Position numbers and translations under genes: made by a program
The notes under the pieces: model-generated
The model's database searches: none
Told to the model about the DNA's origin: nothing
What the model saw: only the letters and a program-made list of their open reading frames with translations
Shown: piece after piece, positions 36,322-48,954 of the stretch
Position numbering within the stretch: the first letter of the stretch is position 1
Layout: each line of letters begins with the position of its first letter
Assembly: GCF_949987515.2 (NCBI RefSeq)
Contig: NW_027192651.1
Location: 1,364,001-1,428,000 of the forward strand
Direction: 5' to 3'
DNA from: Delphinus delphis
Lineage: Eukaryota; Chordata; Mammalia; Artiodactyla; Delphinidae
DNA length: 64,000 nt

Positions 36322-37898
36322 AAATTTAACTCTCATTTCCCACCAGGAAGAGGAAATAACCAAAGGCTCAGCGTGCCGGGCCGGAACCAGATTAGGGCCT
36401 GAAGCCATCCTGCGGTGTTGCGGCCAGGTCACAAGAAAGCAAGTTGAAGAAAGGAGCTCAGGGGCACTGTAATTCACAAACCTGCAGAGTTATAAATGAC
36501 AGCTATCGTCCAAAAATAGACTGAAGTAAGGCTGCCAAGAGGACTTGAAAGCGGGGCAGAATTGCAGGAAACCAATTTCAGGAGGTAGACTGGAATTGCA
36601 TTGAAAGCATAGGAAAAGAGGCAGAACGTCCACAATGATGCACTTGGCCAAAAAGGGTGTATGCGTTTTTTCCTGAATATATTCAGGAAAAAACGCATAC
36701 GCCCTTTTTGGCCAACCAAACAAGCTTGCAAAGGAAATCTGCACTACAATGAAGTCTCACTTCCCCCTGGTCAAAAGGGCCATCTGAAAAAAGTGTAAAA
36801 TCCAGAAAGGCAACAGGCCATTGAGAACTGGGAGCCTTGTTATGCTGATGGGCGGGATGTAAATTGCCAACAGACACTTGGGAGAAGTGTATGGTGTTTC
36901 CTGAAACATCTAAAAAACAAAGCAACAGAGCCTAGGGCACTTCCACTTATGGTCCTATAGCTTAGGGAAATTAAAATCAAAAAGACACAGCCACCCCAAA
37001 GTTTGGAATGGCTCTGTTTACAAGAACCTCGTTTACAGTACAAGTTCAACATCGCAGAAAGTGAAAAATGGATAAAGAAGTTGTAGTATTCACTTACAAA
37101 GCAATATCACTCAGCAATGAAATCTGTGTCATCAGGCCCTTAGCATCACAATGAGTGGATTCAGGTATGATGATTCTAACTGAAATAAGTCACACAGAAA
37201 AAGAAACATCATAAGATATCACTAATACACGGAATGGAAACTTGGCTACACAGGAACTGAATTCCAAAACACAACAGGGTCTTAAATTTAGAAAACTAAC
37301 TTATGCTTGCTTAAGGGGAAAGGTGAGTTGGGTTGCTGCATAAAACCAGAGATTGAAATGAGCACAGATAAAGTTCCTTAAGCCAAATATGGAATAGACA
37401 AGAGCTACTCCTTGCTCAACGAAATGGACTCAACACCGCATATTAAACGCCTAAGAATGTACCTGACTAGTAAGTATCTTAAAACCTATGGATTGCTATG
37501 TCTCCGAAAGAGAATCAAGCATGTGTACAGGGGCATAAACGCAGCAGTGATAGGATTGGAGAGGTTCAGTGAGCAAATGAAGACCCTTTGAATTCATATT
37601 GCATGGTACCCATTCCACGGGTTTCAACTACCCAGGTTTTAGGTATTCTTCCTTCAGCTAAAACATGCATGTGGAACCCAAGTATGATCAACCATGTGAA
37701 CGGGAGACGTGTTCAAATATGTCTCAGTTTTCCTCCCCTGGTACTCGGGTGCAACATTCCAGACGCTTTACTAACACTCTCCCCACTTGGAGAGTCAGCG
37801 CCTTTAACCTCCTGTTTGGCACAGTTTGCAATTTCTGCGGAAGATGAACAGGAATAGCGAGAACCAATGAGAGGCTAGCTGGAGGTGTCTGGACGGGC
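36322..37898 (+). repeat. Satellite monomer 24 (1577 bp, the shortest)
   Basis: The palindrome at 36644-36715 has one mismatch, T at 36658. It combines the 2-bp-shorter AGGCAACAGGCCATTGAG with the 1-bp-shorter CCCAAG tail. Other variants are AACCAAACAAGCTTG, CCCCCTGGTC, AATGGAAACTTGG, AACACAACAGG and GTTCAGTGAG. Confidence 0.95.
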
Positions 37899-39477
37899 AA
37901 ATTTAACTCTCATTTCCCACCAGGAAGAGGAAATAACCAAAGGCTCAGCGTGCCGTACCGGAACCTGATTAGGGCCTGAAGCCATCCTGCGGTGTTGCGG
38001 CCAGCTCAAAAGAAAGCGAGTTGAACAAAGGAGCTCAGGGGCACTGTAATTCACAAACCTGCAGAGTTATAAATGACAGCTATCGTCCAAAAATAGACTG
38101 AAGTAAGGCTGCCAAGAGGACTTGAAAGCGGGGCAGAATTGCAGGAAACCGATTTCAGGAGGTAGACTGGAATTGCATTGAAAGCATAGGAAAAGAGGCA
38201 GAACGTCCACAATGATGCACTTGGCCAAAAAGGGCGTATGCGTTTTTTCCTGAATATATTCAGGAAAAAACGCATACGCCCTTTTTGGCCAACCAAGCAA
38301 GCTTGCAAAGGAAATCTGCACTACAATGAAGTCTCACTTCCCCCCGGTCAAAAGGGCCATCTGAAAAAAGTGTAAAATCCAGAAAGGCAGGACAGGCCAT
38401 GGAGAACTGGGAGCCTTGTTATGCTGATGGGCGGGATGTAAATTGCCAACAACCACTCGGGAGAAGTGTATGGTGTTTCCTGAAACATCTAAAAAACAAA
38501 GCAACAGAACCTAGGGCACTTCCACTTATGGTCGTATAGCTTAGGGAAATTAAAATCAAAAAGACACAGCCACCCCAAAGTTTGGAACGGCTCTGTTTAC
38601 AAGAACCTCGTTTACAGTACAAGTTCAACATCGCAGAAAGTGAAAAATGGATAAAGAAGTTGTGGTATTTACTTACAAAGCAATATCACTCAGCAATGAA
38701 ATCTGTGTCATCAGGCCCTTAGCAGCACAATGAGTGGATTCAGGTATGATGATTCTAACTGAAGTAAGTCACACAGAAAAAGAAACATCATAAGATATCA
38801 GTAATACACGGAATGTAAACTTGGCTACACAGGAACTGAATTACAGAACAGAACAGGGTCTCAAATTTAGAAAACCAACTTATGCTTGCTTAAGGGGAAA
38901 GGTGAGTTGGGGTGCTGCAAAAAACCAGAGATTGAAATGAGCACAGATAAAGTTCCTTAAGTCAAATATGGAATAGACAAGAGCTACTCCTTGCTCAACG
39001 AAATGGACTCAACACCGCATATTAAATGCCTAAGAATGTACCTGACTAGTAAGTATCTTAAATCCTATGGATTGCTATGTCTCTGAAAGAGAATCAAGCA
39101 TGTGTACAGGGGCATAAACGCAGCAGTGATAGGATTGGAGAGGTTCGGTGAGCAAATGAAGACCCTTTGAAGTCATCTTGCATGGTACCCATTACACGGG
39201 TCTCATCTCTCCAGGTTTAAGGTATTCTTCCTTCAGCTAAAACATGCATGTGGAACCCAAGTATGATCAACCATGTGAACGGGAGACGTGTTCAAATATG
39301 TCTCAGTTTTCCTCCCCTGGTACTCGGGTGCAACATTCCAGAAGCTTTACTAACACTCTCCCCACTTGTAGAGTCAGCGCCTTTAACCTCCTGTTTGGCC
39401 CAGTTTGCAATTTCTGCGGAAGAAGAACAGGAATAGCGAGAACCAATGAGAGACTAGCTGGAGGTGTCAGGACGGGC
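37899..39477 (+). repeat. Satellite monomer 25 (1579 bp)
   Basis: The palindrome at 38221-38292 is perfect. Variants are GGAACCTGATT, CAGCTCAAAAG, GTTGAACAAAGG, GGTCGTATAG, CTGCAAAAAACC, AAATCCTATGG, CAGAAGCTTTAC (a new HindIII site) and GGAAGAAGAAC, which removes a stop and gives a spurious 104-residue frame. Confidence 0.95.
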
Positions 39478-41056
39478 AAATTTAACTCTCATTTCCCACC
39501 AGGAAGAGGAAATAACCAAAGGCTCAGCGTGCCGGGCCGGAACCAGATTAGGGCCTGAAGCCATCCTGCGGTGTTGCGGCCAGGTCACAAGAAAGCAAGT
39601 TGAAGAAAGGAGCTCAGGGGCACTGTAATGCACAAACCTGCAGAGTTATAAATGACAGCTATCGTCCAAAAATAGACTGAAGTAAGGCTGCCAAGAGGAC
39701 TTGAAAGCGGGGCAGAATTGCAGGAAACCGATTTCAGGAGGTAGACTGGAATTGCATTGAAAGCATAGGAAAAGAGGCAGAACGTCCACAGTGATGCACT
39801 TGGCCAAAAAGGGCATATGCGTTTTTTCCTGAATATATTCAGGAAAAAACGCATACGCACTTTTTGGCCAACCAAGCAAGCTTGCAAAGGAAATCTGCAC
39901 TACAATGAAGTCTCACTTCCCCCCGGTCAAAAGGGCCATCTGAAAAAAGTGTAAAATCCAGAAAGGCAGGACAGGCCATGGAGAACTGGGAGCCTTGTTA
40001 TGCTGATGGGCGGGATGTAAATTGACAACAGACACTCGGGAGAAGTGTATTGTGTTTCCTGAAACATCTAAAAAACAAAGCAACAGAGCCTAGGGCACTG
40101 CCACTTATGGTCCTATAGCTTAGGGAAATTAAAATCAAAAAGACACAGCCACCCCAAAGTTTGGGACGCCTCTGTTTACAAGAACCTCGTTTACAGTACA
40201 AGTTCAACATCGCAGAAAGTGAAAACTGGATAAAGAAGTTGTGGTATTTACTTACAAAGCAATATCACTCAGCAATGAATTCTATGTCATCAGGCCCTTA
40301 GCATCACAATGAGTGGATTCAGGTATGATGATTCTAACTGAAATAAGTCACACAGAAAAAGAAACATCATAAGATATCAGTAATACACGGAATGTAAACT
40401 TGGCTACACAGGAACTGAATTACAGAACAGAACAGGGTCTCAAATTTAGAAAACCAACTTATGCTTGCTTAAGGGGAAAGGTGAGTTGGGGTGCTGCATA
40501 AAACCAGAGATTGAAATGAGCACAGATAAAGTTCCTTAAGCCAAATATGGAATAGACAAGAGCTACTCCTTGCTCAACCAAATGGACTCAAAACCCCATA
40601 TTAAACCCCTAAGAATGTACCTGACTAGTAAGTATCTTAAAACCTATGGATTGCTATGTCTCCGAAAGAGAATCAAGCGTGTGTACAGGGGCATAAACGC
40701 AGCAGTGATAGGATTGGAGAGGTTCGGTGAGCAAATGAAGACCCTTTGAAGTCATATTGCATGGTACCCATTCCACGGGTTTCAACTACCCAGGTTTAAG
40801 GTATTCTTCCTTCAGCTAAAACATGCATGTGGAACCTAGAGTATGATCAACCATGTGATCGGGAGACGTGTTCAAATATGTCTCAGTTTTCGTACCCTGG
40901 TACTCGGGTGCAACATTCCAGACGCTTTACTAACACTCTCCCGATTGGAGAGTCAGTCCCTTTAACCTCCTGTTTGGCCCAGTTTGCAATTTCTGCGGAA
41001 GATGAACAGGAATAGCGAGAACCAATGAGAGACTAGCTGGAGGTGTCTGGACGGGC
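39478..41056 (+). repeat. Satellite monomer 26 (1579 bp)
   Basis: The palindrome at 39800-39871 has two changes: A at 39815 (the unit 4 variant) and A at 39859 (the unit 17 variant). Other variants are CACAGTGATGC, AAATTGACAAC, GTGTATTGTG, AAAACTGG, and CTCCCGATTGG, which is one base short. Confidence 0.95.
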
Positions 41057-42635
41057 AAATTTAACTCTCATTTCCCACCAGGAAGAGGAAATAACCAAAG
41101 GCTCAGCGTGCCGTGCCGGAACCAGATTAGGGCCTGAAGCCTTCCTGCGGTGTTGCGGCCAGGTCACAAGAAAGCGAGTTGAAGAAAGGAGCTCAGGGGC
41201 ACTGTAATTCACAAACCTGCAGAGTTATAAATGACAGCTATCGTCCAAAAATAGACTGAAGTAAGGCTGCCAAGAGGACTTGAAAGCGGGGCAGAATTGC
41301 AGGAAACCGATTTCAGGAGGTAGACTGGAATTGCATTGAAAGCATAGGAAAAGAGGCAGAACGTCCACAATGATGCACTTGGCCAAAAAGGGCGTATGCG
41401 TTTTTTCCTGAATATATTCAGGAAAAAACGCATACGCCCTTTTTGGCCAACCAAGCAAGCTTGCAAAGGAAATCTGCACTACAATGAAGTCTCACTTCCC
41501 CCCGGTCAAAAGGGCCATCTGAAAAAAGTGTAAAATCCAGAAAGGCAGGACAGGCCATGGAGAACTGGGAGCCTTGTTATGCTGATGGGCGGGATGTAAA
41601 TTGCCAACAACCACTCGGGAGAAGTGTATGGTGTTTCCTGAAACATCTAAAAAACAAAGCAACAGAGCCTAGGGCACTTCCACTTATGGTCCTATAGCTT
41701 AGGGAAATTAAAATCAAAAAGACACAGCCACCCCAAAGTTTGGAACGGCTCTGTTTACAAGAACCTCGTTTACAGTACAAGTTCAACATCGCAGAAAGTG
41801 AAAAATGGATAAAGAAGTTGTAGTATTCACTTACAAAGCAATATCACTCAGCAATGAAATCTGTGTCATCAGGCCCTTAGCATCACAATGAGTGGATTCA
41901 GGTATGATGATTCTAACTGAAATAAGTCACACAGAAAAAGAAACATCATAAGATATCACTAATACACGGAATGTAAACTTGGCTACACAGGAACTGAATT
42001 CCAAAACAGAACAGGGTCTCAAATTTAGAAAACCAACTTATGCTTGCTTAAGGGGAAAGGTGAGTTGGGGTGCTGCATAAAACCAGAGATTGAAATGAGC
42101 ACAGATAAAGTTCCTTAAGCCAAATATGGAATAGACAAGAGCTACTCCTTGCTCAACGAAATGGACTCAACACCGCATATTAAACGCCTAAGAATGTACC
42201 TGACTAGTAAGTATCTTAAAACCTATGGATTGCTATGTCTCCGAAAGAGAATCAAGCATGTGTACAGGGGCATAAACGCAGCAGTGATAGGATTGGAGAG
42301 GTTCGGTGAGCAAATGAAGACCCTTTGAATTCTTATTGCATGGTACCCATTCCACGGGTTTCAACTACCCAGGTTTTAGGTAATCTTCCTTCAGCTAAAA
42401 CATGCATGTGGAACCCAAGTATGATCAACCATGTGAACGGGAGACGTGTTCAAATATGTCTCAGTTTTCCTCCCCTGGTACTCGGGTGCAACATTCCAGA
42501 CGCTTTACTAACACTCTCCCCACTTGGAGAGTCAGCGCCTTTAACCTCCTGTTTGGCACAGTTTGCAATTTCTGCGGACGATGAACAGGAATAGCGAGAA
42601 CCAATGAGAGGCTAGCTGGAGGTGTCTGGACGGGC
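41057..42635 (+). repeat. Satellite monomer 27 (1579 bp)
   Basis: The palindrome at 41379-41450 is perfect. A private variant is AAGCCTTCCTG. From 41265 it is nearly the same as unit 28, sharing TTTGAATTCTTATTG, GGTAATCTTCC and GCGGACGATG. Confidence 0.95.
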
Positions 42636-44830
42636 AAATTTAACTCTCATTTCCCACCAGGAAGAGGAAATAACCAAAGGCTCAGCGTGCCGTACCGGAA
42701 CCAGATTAGGGCCTGAAGCCATCCTGCGGTGTTGCGGCCAGCTCAAAAGAAAGCGAGTTGAAGAAAGGAGCTCAGGGGCACTGTAATTCACAAACCTGCA
42801 GAGTTATAAATGACAGCTATCGTCGAAAAATAGACTGAAGTAAGGCTGCCAAGAGGACTTGAAAGCGGGGCAGAATTGCAGGAAACCGATTTCAGGAGGT
42901 AGACTGGAATTGCATTGAAAGCATAGGAAAAGAGGCAGAACGTCCACAATGATGCACTTGGCCAAAAAGGGCGTATGCGTTTTTTCCTGAATATATTCAG
43001 GAAAAAACGCATACGCCCTTTTTGGCCAACCAAGCAAGCTTGCAAAGGAAATCTGCACTACAATGAAGTCTCACTTCCCCCCGGTCAAAAGGGCCATCTG
43101 AAAAAAGTGTAAAATCCAGAAAGGCAGGACAGGCCATGGAGAACTGGGAGCCTTGTTATGCTGATGGGCGGGATGTAAATTGCCAACAACCACTCGGGAG
43201 AAGTGTATAGTGTTTCCTGAAACATCTAAAAAACAAAGCAACAGAGCCTAGGGCACTTCCACTTATGGTCCTATAGCTTAGGGAAATTAAAATCAAAAAG
43301 ACACAGCCACCCCAAAGTTTGGAACGGCTCTGTTTACAAGAACCTCGTTTACAGTACAAGTTCAACATCGCAGAAAGTGAAAAATGGATAAAGAAGTTGT
43401 AGTATTCACTTACAAAGCAATATCACTCAGCAATGAAATCTGTGTCATCAGGCCCTTAGCATCACAATGAGTGGATTCAGGTATGATGATTCTAACTGAA
43501 ATAAGTCACACAGAAAAAGAAACATCATAAGATATCACTAATACACGGAATGTAAACTTGGCTACACAGGAACTGAATTCCAAAACAGAACAGGGTCTCA
43601 AATTTAGAAAACCAACTTATGCTTGCTTAAGGGGAAAGGTGAGTTGGGGTGCTGCATAAAACCAGAGATTGAAATGAGCACAGATAAAGTTCCTTAAGCC
43701 AAATATGGAATAGACAAGAGCTACTCCTTGCTCAACGAAATGGACTCAACACCGCATATTAAACGCCTAAGAATGTACCTGACTAGTAAGTATCTTAAAA
43801 CCTATGGATTGCTATGTCTCCGAAAGAGAATCAAGCATGTGTACAGGGGCATAAACGCAGCAGTGATAGGATTGGAGAGGTTCGGTGAGCAAATGAAGAC
43901 CCTTTGAATTCTTATTGCATGGTACCCATTCCACGGGTTTCAACTACCCAGGTTTTAGGTAATCTTCCTTCAGCTAAAACATGCATGTGGAACCCAAGTA
44001 TGATCAACCATGTGAACGGGAGACGTGTTCAAATATGTCTCAGTTTTCCTCCCCTGGTACTCGGGTGCAACATTCCAGACGCTTTACTAACACTCTCCCC
44101 ACTTGGAGAGTCAGCGCCTTTAACCTCCTGTTTGGCACAGTTTGCAATTTCTGCGGACGATGAACAGGAATAGCGAGAACCAATGAGAGGCTAGCTGGAG
44201 GTGTCTGGACGGGCAAATTTAACTCTCATTTCCCACCAGGAAGAGGAAATAACCAAAGGCTCAGCGTGCCGTACCGGAACCAGATTAGGGCCTGAAGCCA
44301 TCCTGCGGTGTTGCGGCCAGCTCAAAAGAAAGCGAGTTGAAGAAAGGAGCTCAGGGGCACTGTAATTCACAAACCTGCAGAGTTATAAATGACAGCTATC
44401 GTCGAAAAATAGACTGAAGTAAGGCTGCCAAGAGGACTTGAAAGCGGGGCAGAATTGCAGGAAACCAATTTCAGGAGGTAGACTGGAATTGCATTGAAAG
44501 CATAGGAAAAGAGGCAGAACGTCCACAATGATGCACTTGGCCAAAAAGGGCGTATGCGTTTTTTCCTGAATATATTCAGGAAAAAACGCATACGCCCTTT
44601 TTGGCCAACCAAGCAAGCTTGCAAAGGAAATCTGCACTACAATGAAGTCTCACTTCCCCCCGGTCAAAAGGGCCATCTGAAAAAAGTGTAAAATCCAGAA
44701 AGGCAGGACAGGCCATGGAGAACTGGGAGCCTTGTTATGCTGATGGGCGGGATGTAAATTGCCAACAACCACTCGGGAGAAGTGTATGGTGTTTCCTGAA
44801 ACATCTAAAAAACAAAGCAACAGAACCTAG
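41265..44830 (+). repeat. Run of near-identical single monomers (units 27, 28 and early 29)
   Basis: At an offset of exactly 1579 the sequence repeats with very few changes seen: A at 43209 (GTATAGTG) and A at 44467 (AAACCAATTT). Shared private variants are TTTGAATTCTTATTG, GGTAATCTTCC, GCGGACGATG and, in units 28 and 29, CGTCGAAAAATAG. The likeness ends early in unit 29, where CAGAACCTAG and GAAGCTCG appear. Confidence 0.85.
42636..44214 (+). repeat. Satellite monomer 28 (1579 bp)
   Basis: The palindrome at 42958-43029 is perfect. Variants are GCCGTACCGG, CAGCTCAAAAG, CGTCGAAAAATAG and the private GTATAGTG at 43209. The rest copies unit 27. Confidence 0.95.
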
Positions 44831-45794
44831 GGCACTTCCACTTATGGTCCTATAGCTTAGGGAAATTAAAATCAAAAAGACACAGCCACCCCAAAGTTTG
44901 GAACGGCTCTGTTTACAAGAAGCTCGTTTACAGTACAAGTTCAACATCGCAGAAAGTGAAAAATGGATAAAGAATTTGTGGTATTTACTTACAAAGCAAT
45001 ATCACTCAGCAATGAAATCTGTGTCATCAGGCCCTTAGCAGCAGAATGAGTGGATTCAGGTATGATGATTCTAACTGAAGTAAGTCACACAGAAAAAGAA
45101 ACATCATAAGATATCAGTAATACACGGAATGTAAACTTGGCTACACAGGAACTGAATTACAGAACAGAACATGGTCTCAAATTTAGAAAACCAACTTATG
45201 CTTGCTTAAGGGTAAAGGTGAGTTCGGGTGCTGCATAAAACCAGAGATTGAAATGAGCACAGATAAAGTTCCTTAAGTCAAATATGGAATAGACAAGAGC
45301 TACTCCTTGCTCAATGAAATGGACTCAACACCGCATATTAAATGCCTAAGAATGTACCTGACTAGTAAGTATCTTAAAAACCTATGGATTGCTATGTCTC
45401 CGAAAGAGAATCAAGCATGTGTACAGGGGCATAAACGCAGCAGTGATAGGATTGGAGAGGTTCGGTGAGCAAATGAAGACACTTTGAAGTCATCTTGCAT
45501 GGTACCCATTACACGGGTCTTAACTCTCCAGGTTTAAGGTATTCTTCCTTCAGCTAAAACATGCATGTGGAACCCAAGTATGATCAACCATGTGAACGGG
45601 AGACGTGTTCAAATATGTCTCAGTTTTCCTCCCCTGGTACTCGGGTGCAACATTCCAGACGCTTTACTAACACTCTCCCCACTTGGAGAGTCAGCGCCTT
45701 TAACCTCCTGTTTGGCCCAGTTTGCAATTTCTGCGGAAGATGAACAGGAATAGCGAGAACCAATGAGAGACTAGCTGGAGGTGTCAGGACGGGC
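44215..45794 (+). repeat. Satellite monomer 29 (1580 bp)
   Basis: The palindrome at 44537-44608 is perfect. It begins like unit 28 (CGTCGAAAAATAG), then continues as a type shared only with unit 31: GAAGCTCG, AGAATTTGTGG, CAGCAGAATGAG, AACATGGTCTC and GTTCGGGTG. Private variants are AAACCAATTT and AAGACACTTTG. Confidence 0.95.
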
Positions 45795-47374
45795 AAATTT
45801 AACTCTCATTTCCCACCAGGCAAAGGAAATAACCAAAGGCTCAGCGTGCCGTGCCAGAACCAGATTAGGGCCTGAAGCCATCCTGCGGTGTTGCGGCCAG
45901 GTCACAAGAAAGCAAGTTGAAGAAAGGAGCTCAGGGGCACTGTAATGCACAAACCTGCAGAGTTATAAATGACAGCTATCGTCCAAAAATAGACTGAAGT
46001 AAGGCTGCCAAGAGGACTTGAAAGCGGGGCAGAATTGCAGGAAACCGATTTCAGGAGGTAGACTGGAATTGCATTGAAAGCATAGGAAAAGAGGCAGAAC
46101 GTCCACAATGATGCACTTGGCCAAAAAGGGCGTATGCGTTTTTTCCTGAATATATTCAGGAAAAAACGCATACGCCCTTTTTGGCCAACCAAGCAAGCTT
46201 GCAAAGGAAATCTGCACTACAATGAAGTCTCACTTCCCCCCGGTCAAAAGGGCCATCTGAAAAAAGTGTAAAATCCAGAAAGGCAGGACAGGTCATGGAG
46301 AACTGGGAGCCTTGTTATGCTGATGGGCGGGATGTAAATTGCCAACAACCACTCGGGAGAAGTGTATGGTGTTTCCTGAAACATCTAAAAAACAAAGCAA
46401 CAGAGCCTAGGGCACTGCCACTTATGGTCCTATAGCTTAGGGAAATTAAAATCAAAAAGACACAGCCACCCCAAAGTTTGGAATGGCTATGTTTACAAGA
46501 ACCTCATTTACAGTACAAGTTCAACATCGCAGAAAGTGAAAAATGGATAAAGAAGTTGTGGTATTTACTTACAAAGCAATATCACTCAGCAATGAAATCT
46601 GTGTCATCAGGCCCTTAGCAGCACAATGAGTGGATTCAGGTATGATGATTCTAACTGAAGTAGGTCACACAGAAAAAGAAACATCATAAGATATCAGTAA
46701 TACACGGAATGTAAACTTGGCTACACAGGAACTGAATTACAGAACAGAACAGGGTCTCAAATTTAGAAAACCAACTTATGCTTGCTTAAGGGTAAAGGTG
46801 AGTTGGGGTGCTGCAAAAAACCAGAGATTGAAATGAGCACAGATAAAGTTCCTTAAGTCAAATATGGAATAGACAAGAGCTACTCCTTGCTCAACGAAAT
46901 GGACTCAACACCGCATATTAAACGCCTAAGAATGTACCTGTCTAGTAAGTATCTTAAAAACCTATGGATTGCTATGTCTCCGAAAGAGAATCAAGCATGT
47001 GTACAGGGGCATAAACGCAGCAGTGATAGGATTGGAGAGGTTCGGTGAGCAAATGAAGACCCTTTGAAGTCATATTGCATGGTACCCATTACACGGGTCT
47101 TAACTCTCTAGGTTTAAGGTATTCTTCCTTCAGCTAAAACATGCATGTGGAACCCAAGTATGATCAACCATGTGAACGGGAGACGTGTTCAAATATGTCT
47201 CAGTTTTCCTCCCCTGGTACTCGGGTGCAACATTCCAGACGCTTTACTAACACTCTCCCCACTTGGAGAGTCAGCGCCTTTAACCTCCTGTTTGGCACAG
47301 TTTGCAATTTCTGCGGACGATGAACAGGAATAGCGAGAACCAATGAGAGGCTAGCTGGAGGTGTCTGGACGGGC
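45795..47374 (+). repeat. Satellite monomer 30 (1580 bp)
   Basis: The palindrome at 46117-46188 is perfect. Variants are CAGGCAAAGGAAAT, GTGCCAGAACC, TGTAATGCAC, ACAGGTCATGG, GGAATGGCTATG, ACCTCATTTAC, AGTAGGTCAC, CTGCAAAAAACC and CCTGTCTAGTAAG. The tail returns to the GCGGACGATG type of units 27 and 28. Confidence 0.95.
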
Positions 47375-48954
47375 AAATTTAACTCTCATTTCCCACCAGG
47401 AAGAGGAAATAACCAAAGGCTCAGCGTGCCGTACCGGAACCAGATTAGGGCCTGAAGCCATCCTGCGGTGTTGCGGCCAGCTGAAAAGAAAGCGAGTTGA
47501 AGAAAGGAGCTCAGGGGCACTGTAATTCACAAACCTGCAGAGTTATAAATGACAGCTATCGTCGAAAAATAGACTGAAGTAAGGCTGCCAAGAGGACTTG
47601 AAAGCGGGGCAGAATTGCAGGAAACCGATTTCAGGAGGTAGACTGGAATTGCATTGAAAGCATAGGAAAAGAGGCAGAACGTCCACAATGATGCACTTGG
47701 CCAAAAAGGGCGTATGCGTTTTTTCCTGAATATATTCAGGAAAAAACGCATACGCCCTTTTTGGCCAACCAAGCAAGCTTGCAAAGGAAATCTGCACTGC
47801 AATGAAGTCTCACTTCCCCCCGGTCAAAAGGGCCATCTGAAAAAAGTGTAAAATCCAGAAAGGCAGGACAGGCCATGGAGAACTGGGAGCCTTGTTATGC
47901 TGATGGGCGGGATGTAAATTGCCAACAACCACTCGGGAGAAGTGTATGGTGTTTCCTGAAACATCTAAAAAACAAAGCAACAGAACCTAGGGCACTTCCA
48001 CTTATGGTCCTATAGCTTAGGGAAATTAAAATCAAAAAGACACAGCCACCCCAAAGTTTGGAACGGCTCTGTTTACAAGAAGCTCGTTTACAGTACAAGT
48101 TCAACATCGCAGAAAGTGAAAAATGGATAAAGAATTTGTGGTATTTACTTACAAAGCAATATCACTCAGCAATGAAATCTGTGTCATCAGGCCCTTAGCA
48201 GCAGAATGAGTGGATTCAGGTATGATGATTCTAACTGAAGTAAGTCACACAGAAAAAGAAACATCATAAGATATCAGTAATACACGGAATGTAAACTTGG
48301 CTACACAGGAACTGAATTACAGAACAGAACATGGTCTCAAATTTAGAAAACCAACTTATGCTTGCTTAAGGGTAAAGGTGAGTTCGGGTGCTGCATAAAA
48401 CCAGAGATTGAAATGAGCACAGATAAAGTTCCTTAAGTCAAATATGGAATAGACAAGAGCTACTCCTTGCTCAACGAAATGGACTCAACACCGCATATTA
48501 AATGCCTAAGAATGTACCTGACTAGTAAGTATCTTAAAAACCTATGGATTGCTATGTCTCCGAAAGAGAATCAAGCATGTGTACAGGGGCATAAACGCAG
48601 CAGTGATAGGATTGGAGAGGTTCGGTGAGCAAATGAAGACCCTTTGAAGTCATCTTGCATGGTACCCATTACACGGGTCTTAACTCTCCAGGTTTAAGGT
48701 ATTCTTCCTTCAGCTAAAACATGCATGTGGAACCCAAGTATGATCAACCATGTGAACGGGAGACGTGTTCAAATATGTCTCAGTTTTCCTCCCCTGGTAC
48801 TCGGGTGCAACATTCCAGACGCTTTACTAACACTCTCCCCACTTGGAGAGTCAGCGCCTTTAACCTCCTGTTTGGCCCAGTTTGCAATTTCTGCGGAAGA
48901 TGAACAGGAATAGCGAGAACCAATGAGAGACTAGCTGGAGGTGTCAGGACGGGC
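47375..48954 (+). repeat. Satellite monomer 31 (1580 bp)
   Basis: It is a near copy of unit 29. The palindrome at 47697-47768 is perfect. Private variants are CAGCTGAAAAG and CTGCACTGCAATG, the latter adding an upstream start to the spurious minus-strand frame. Confidence 0.95.
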
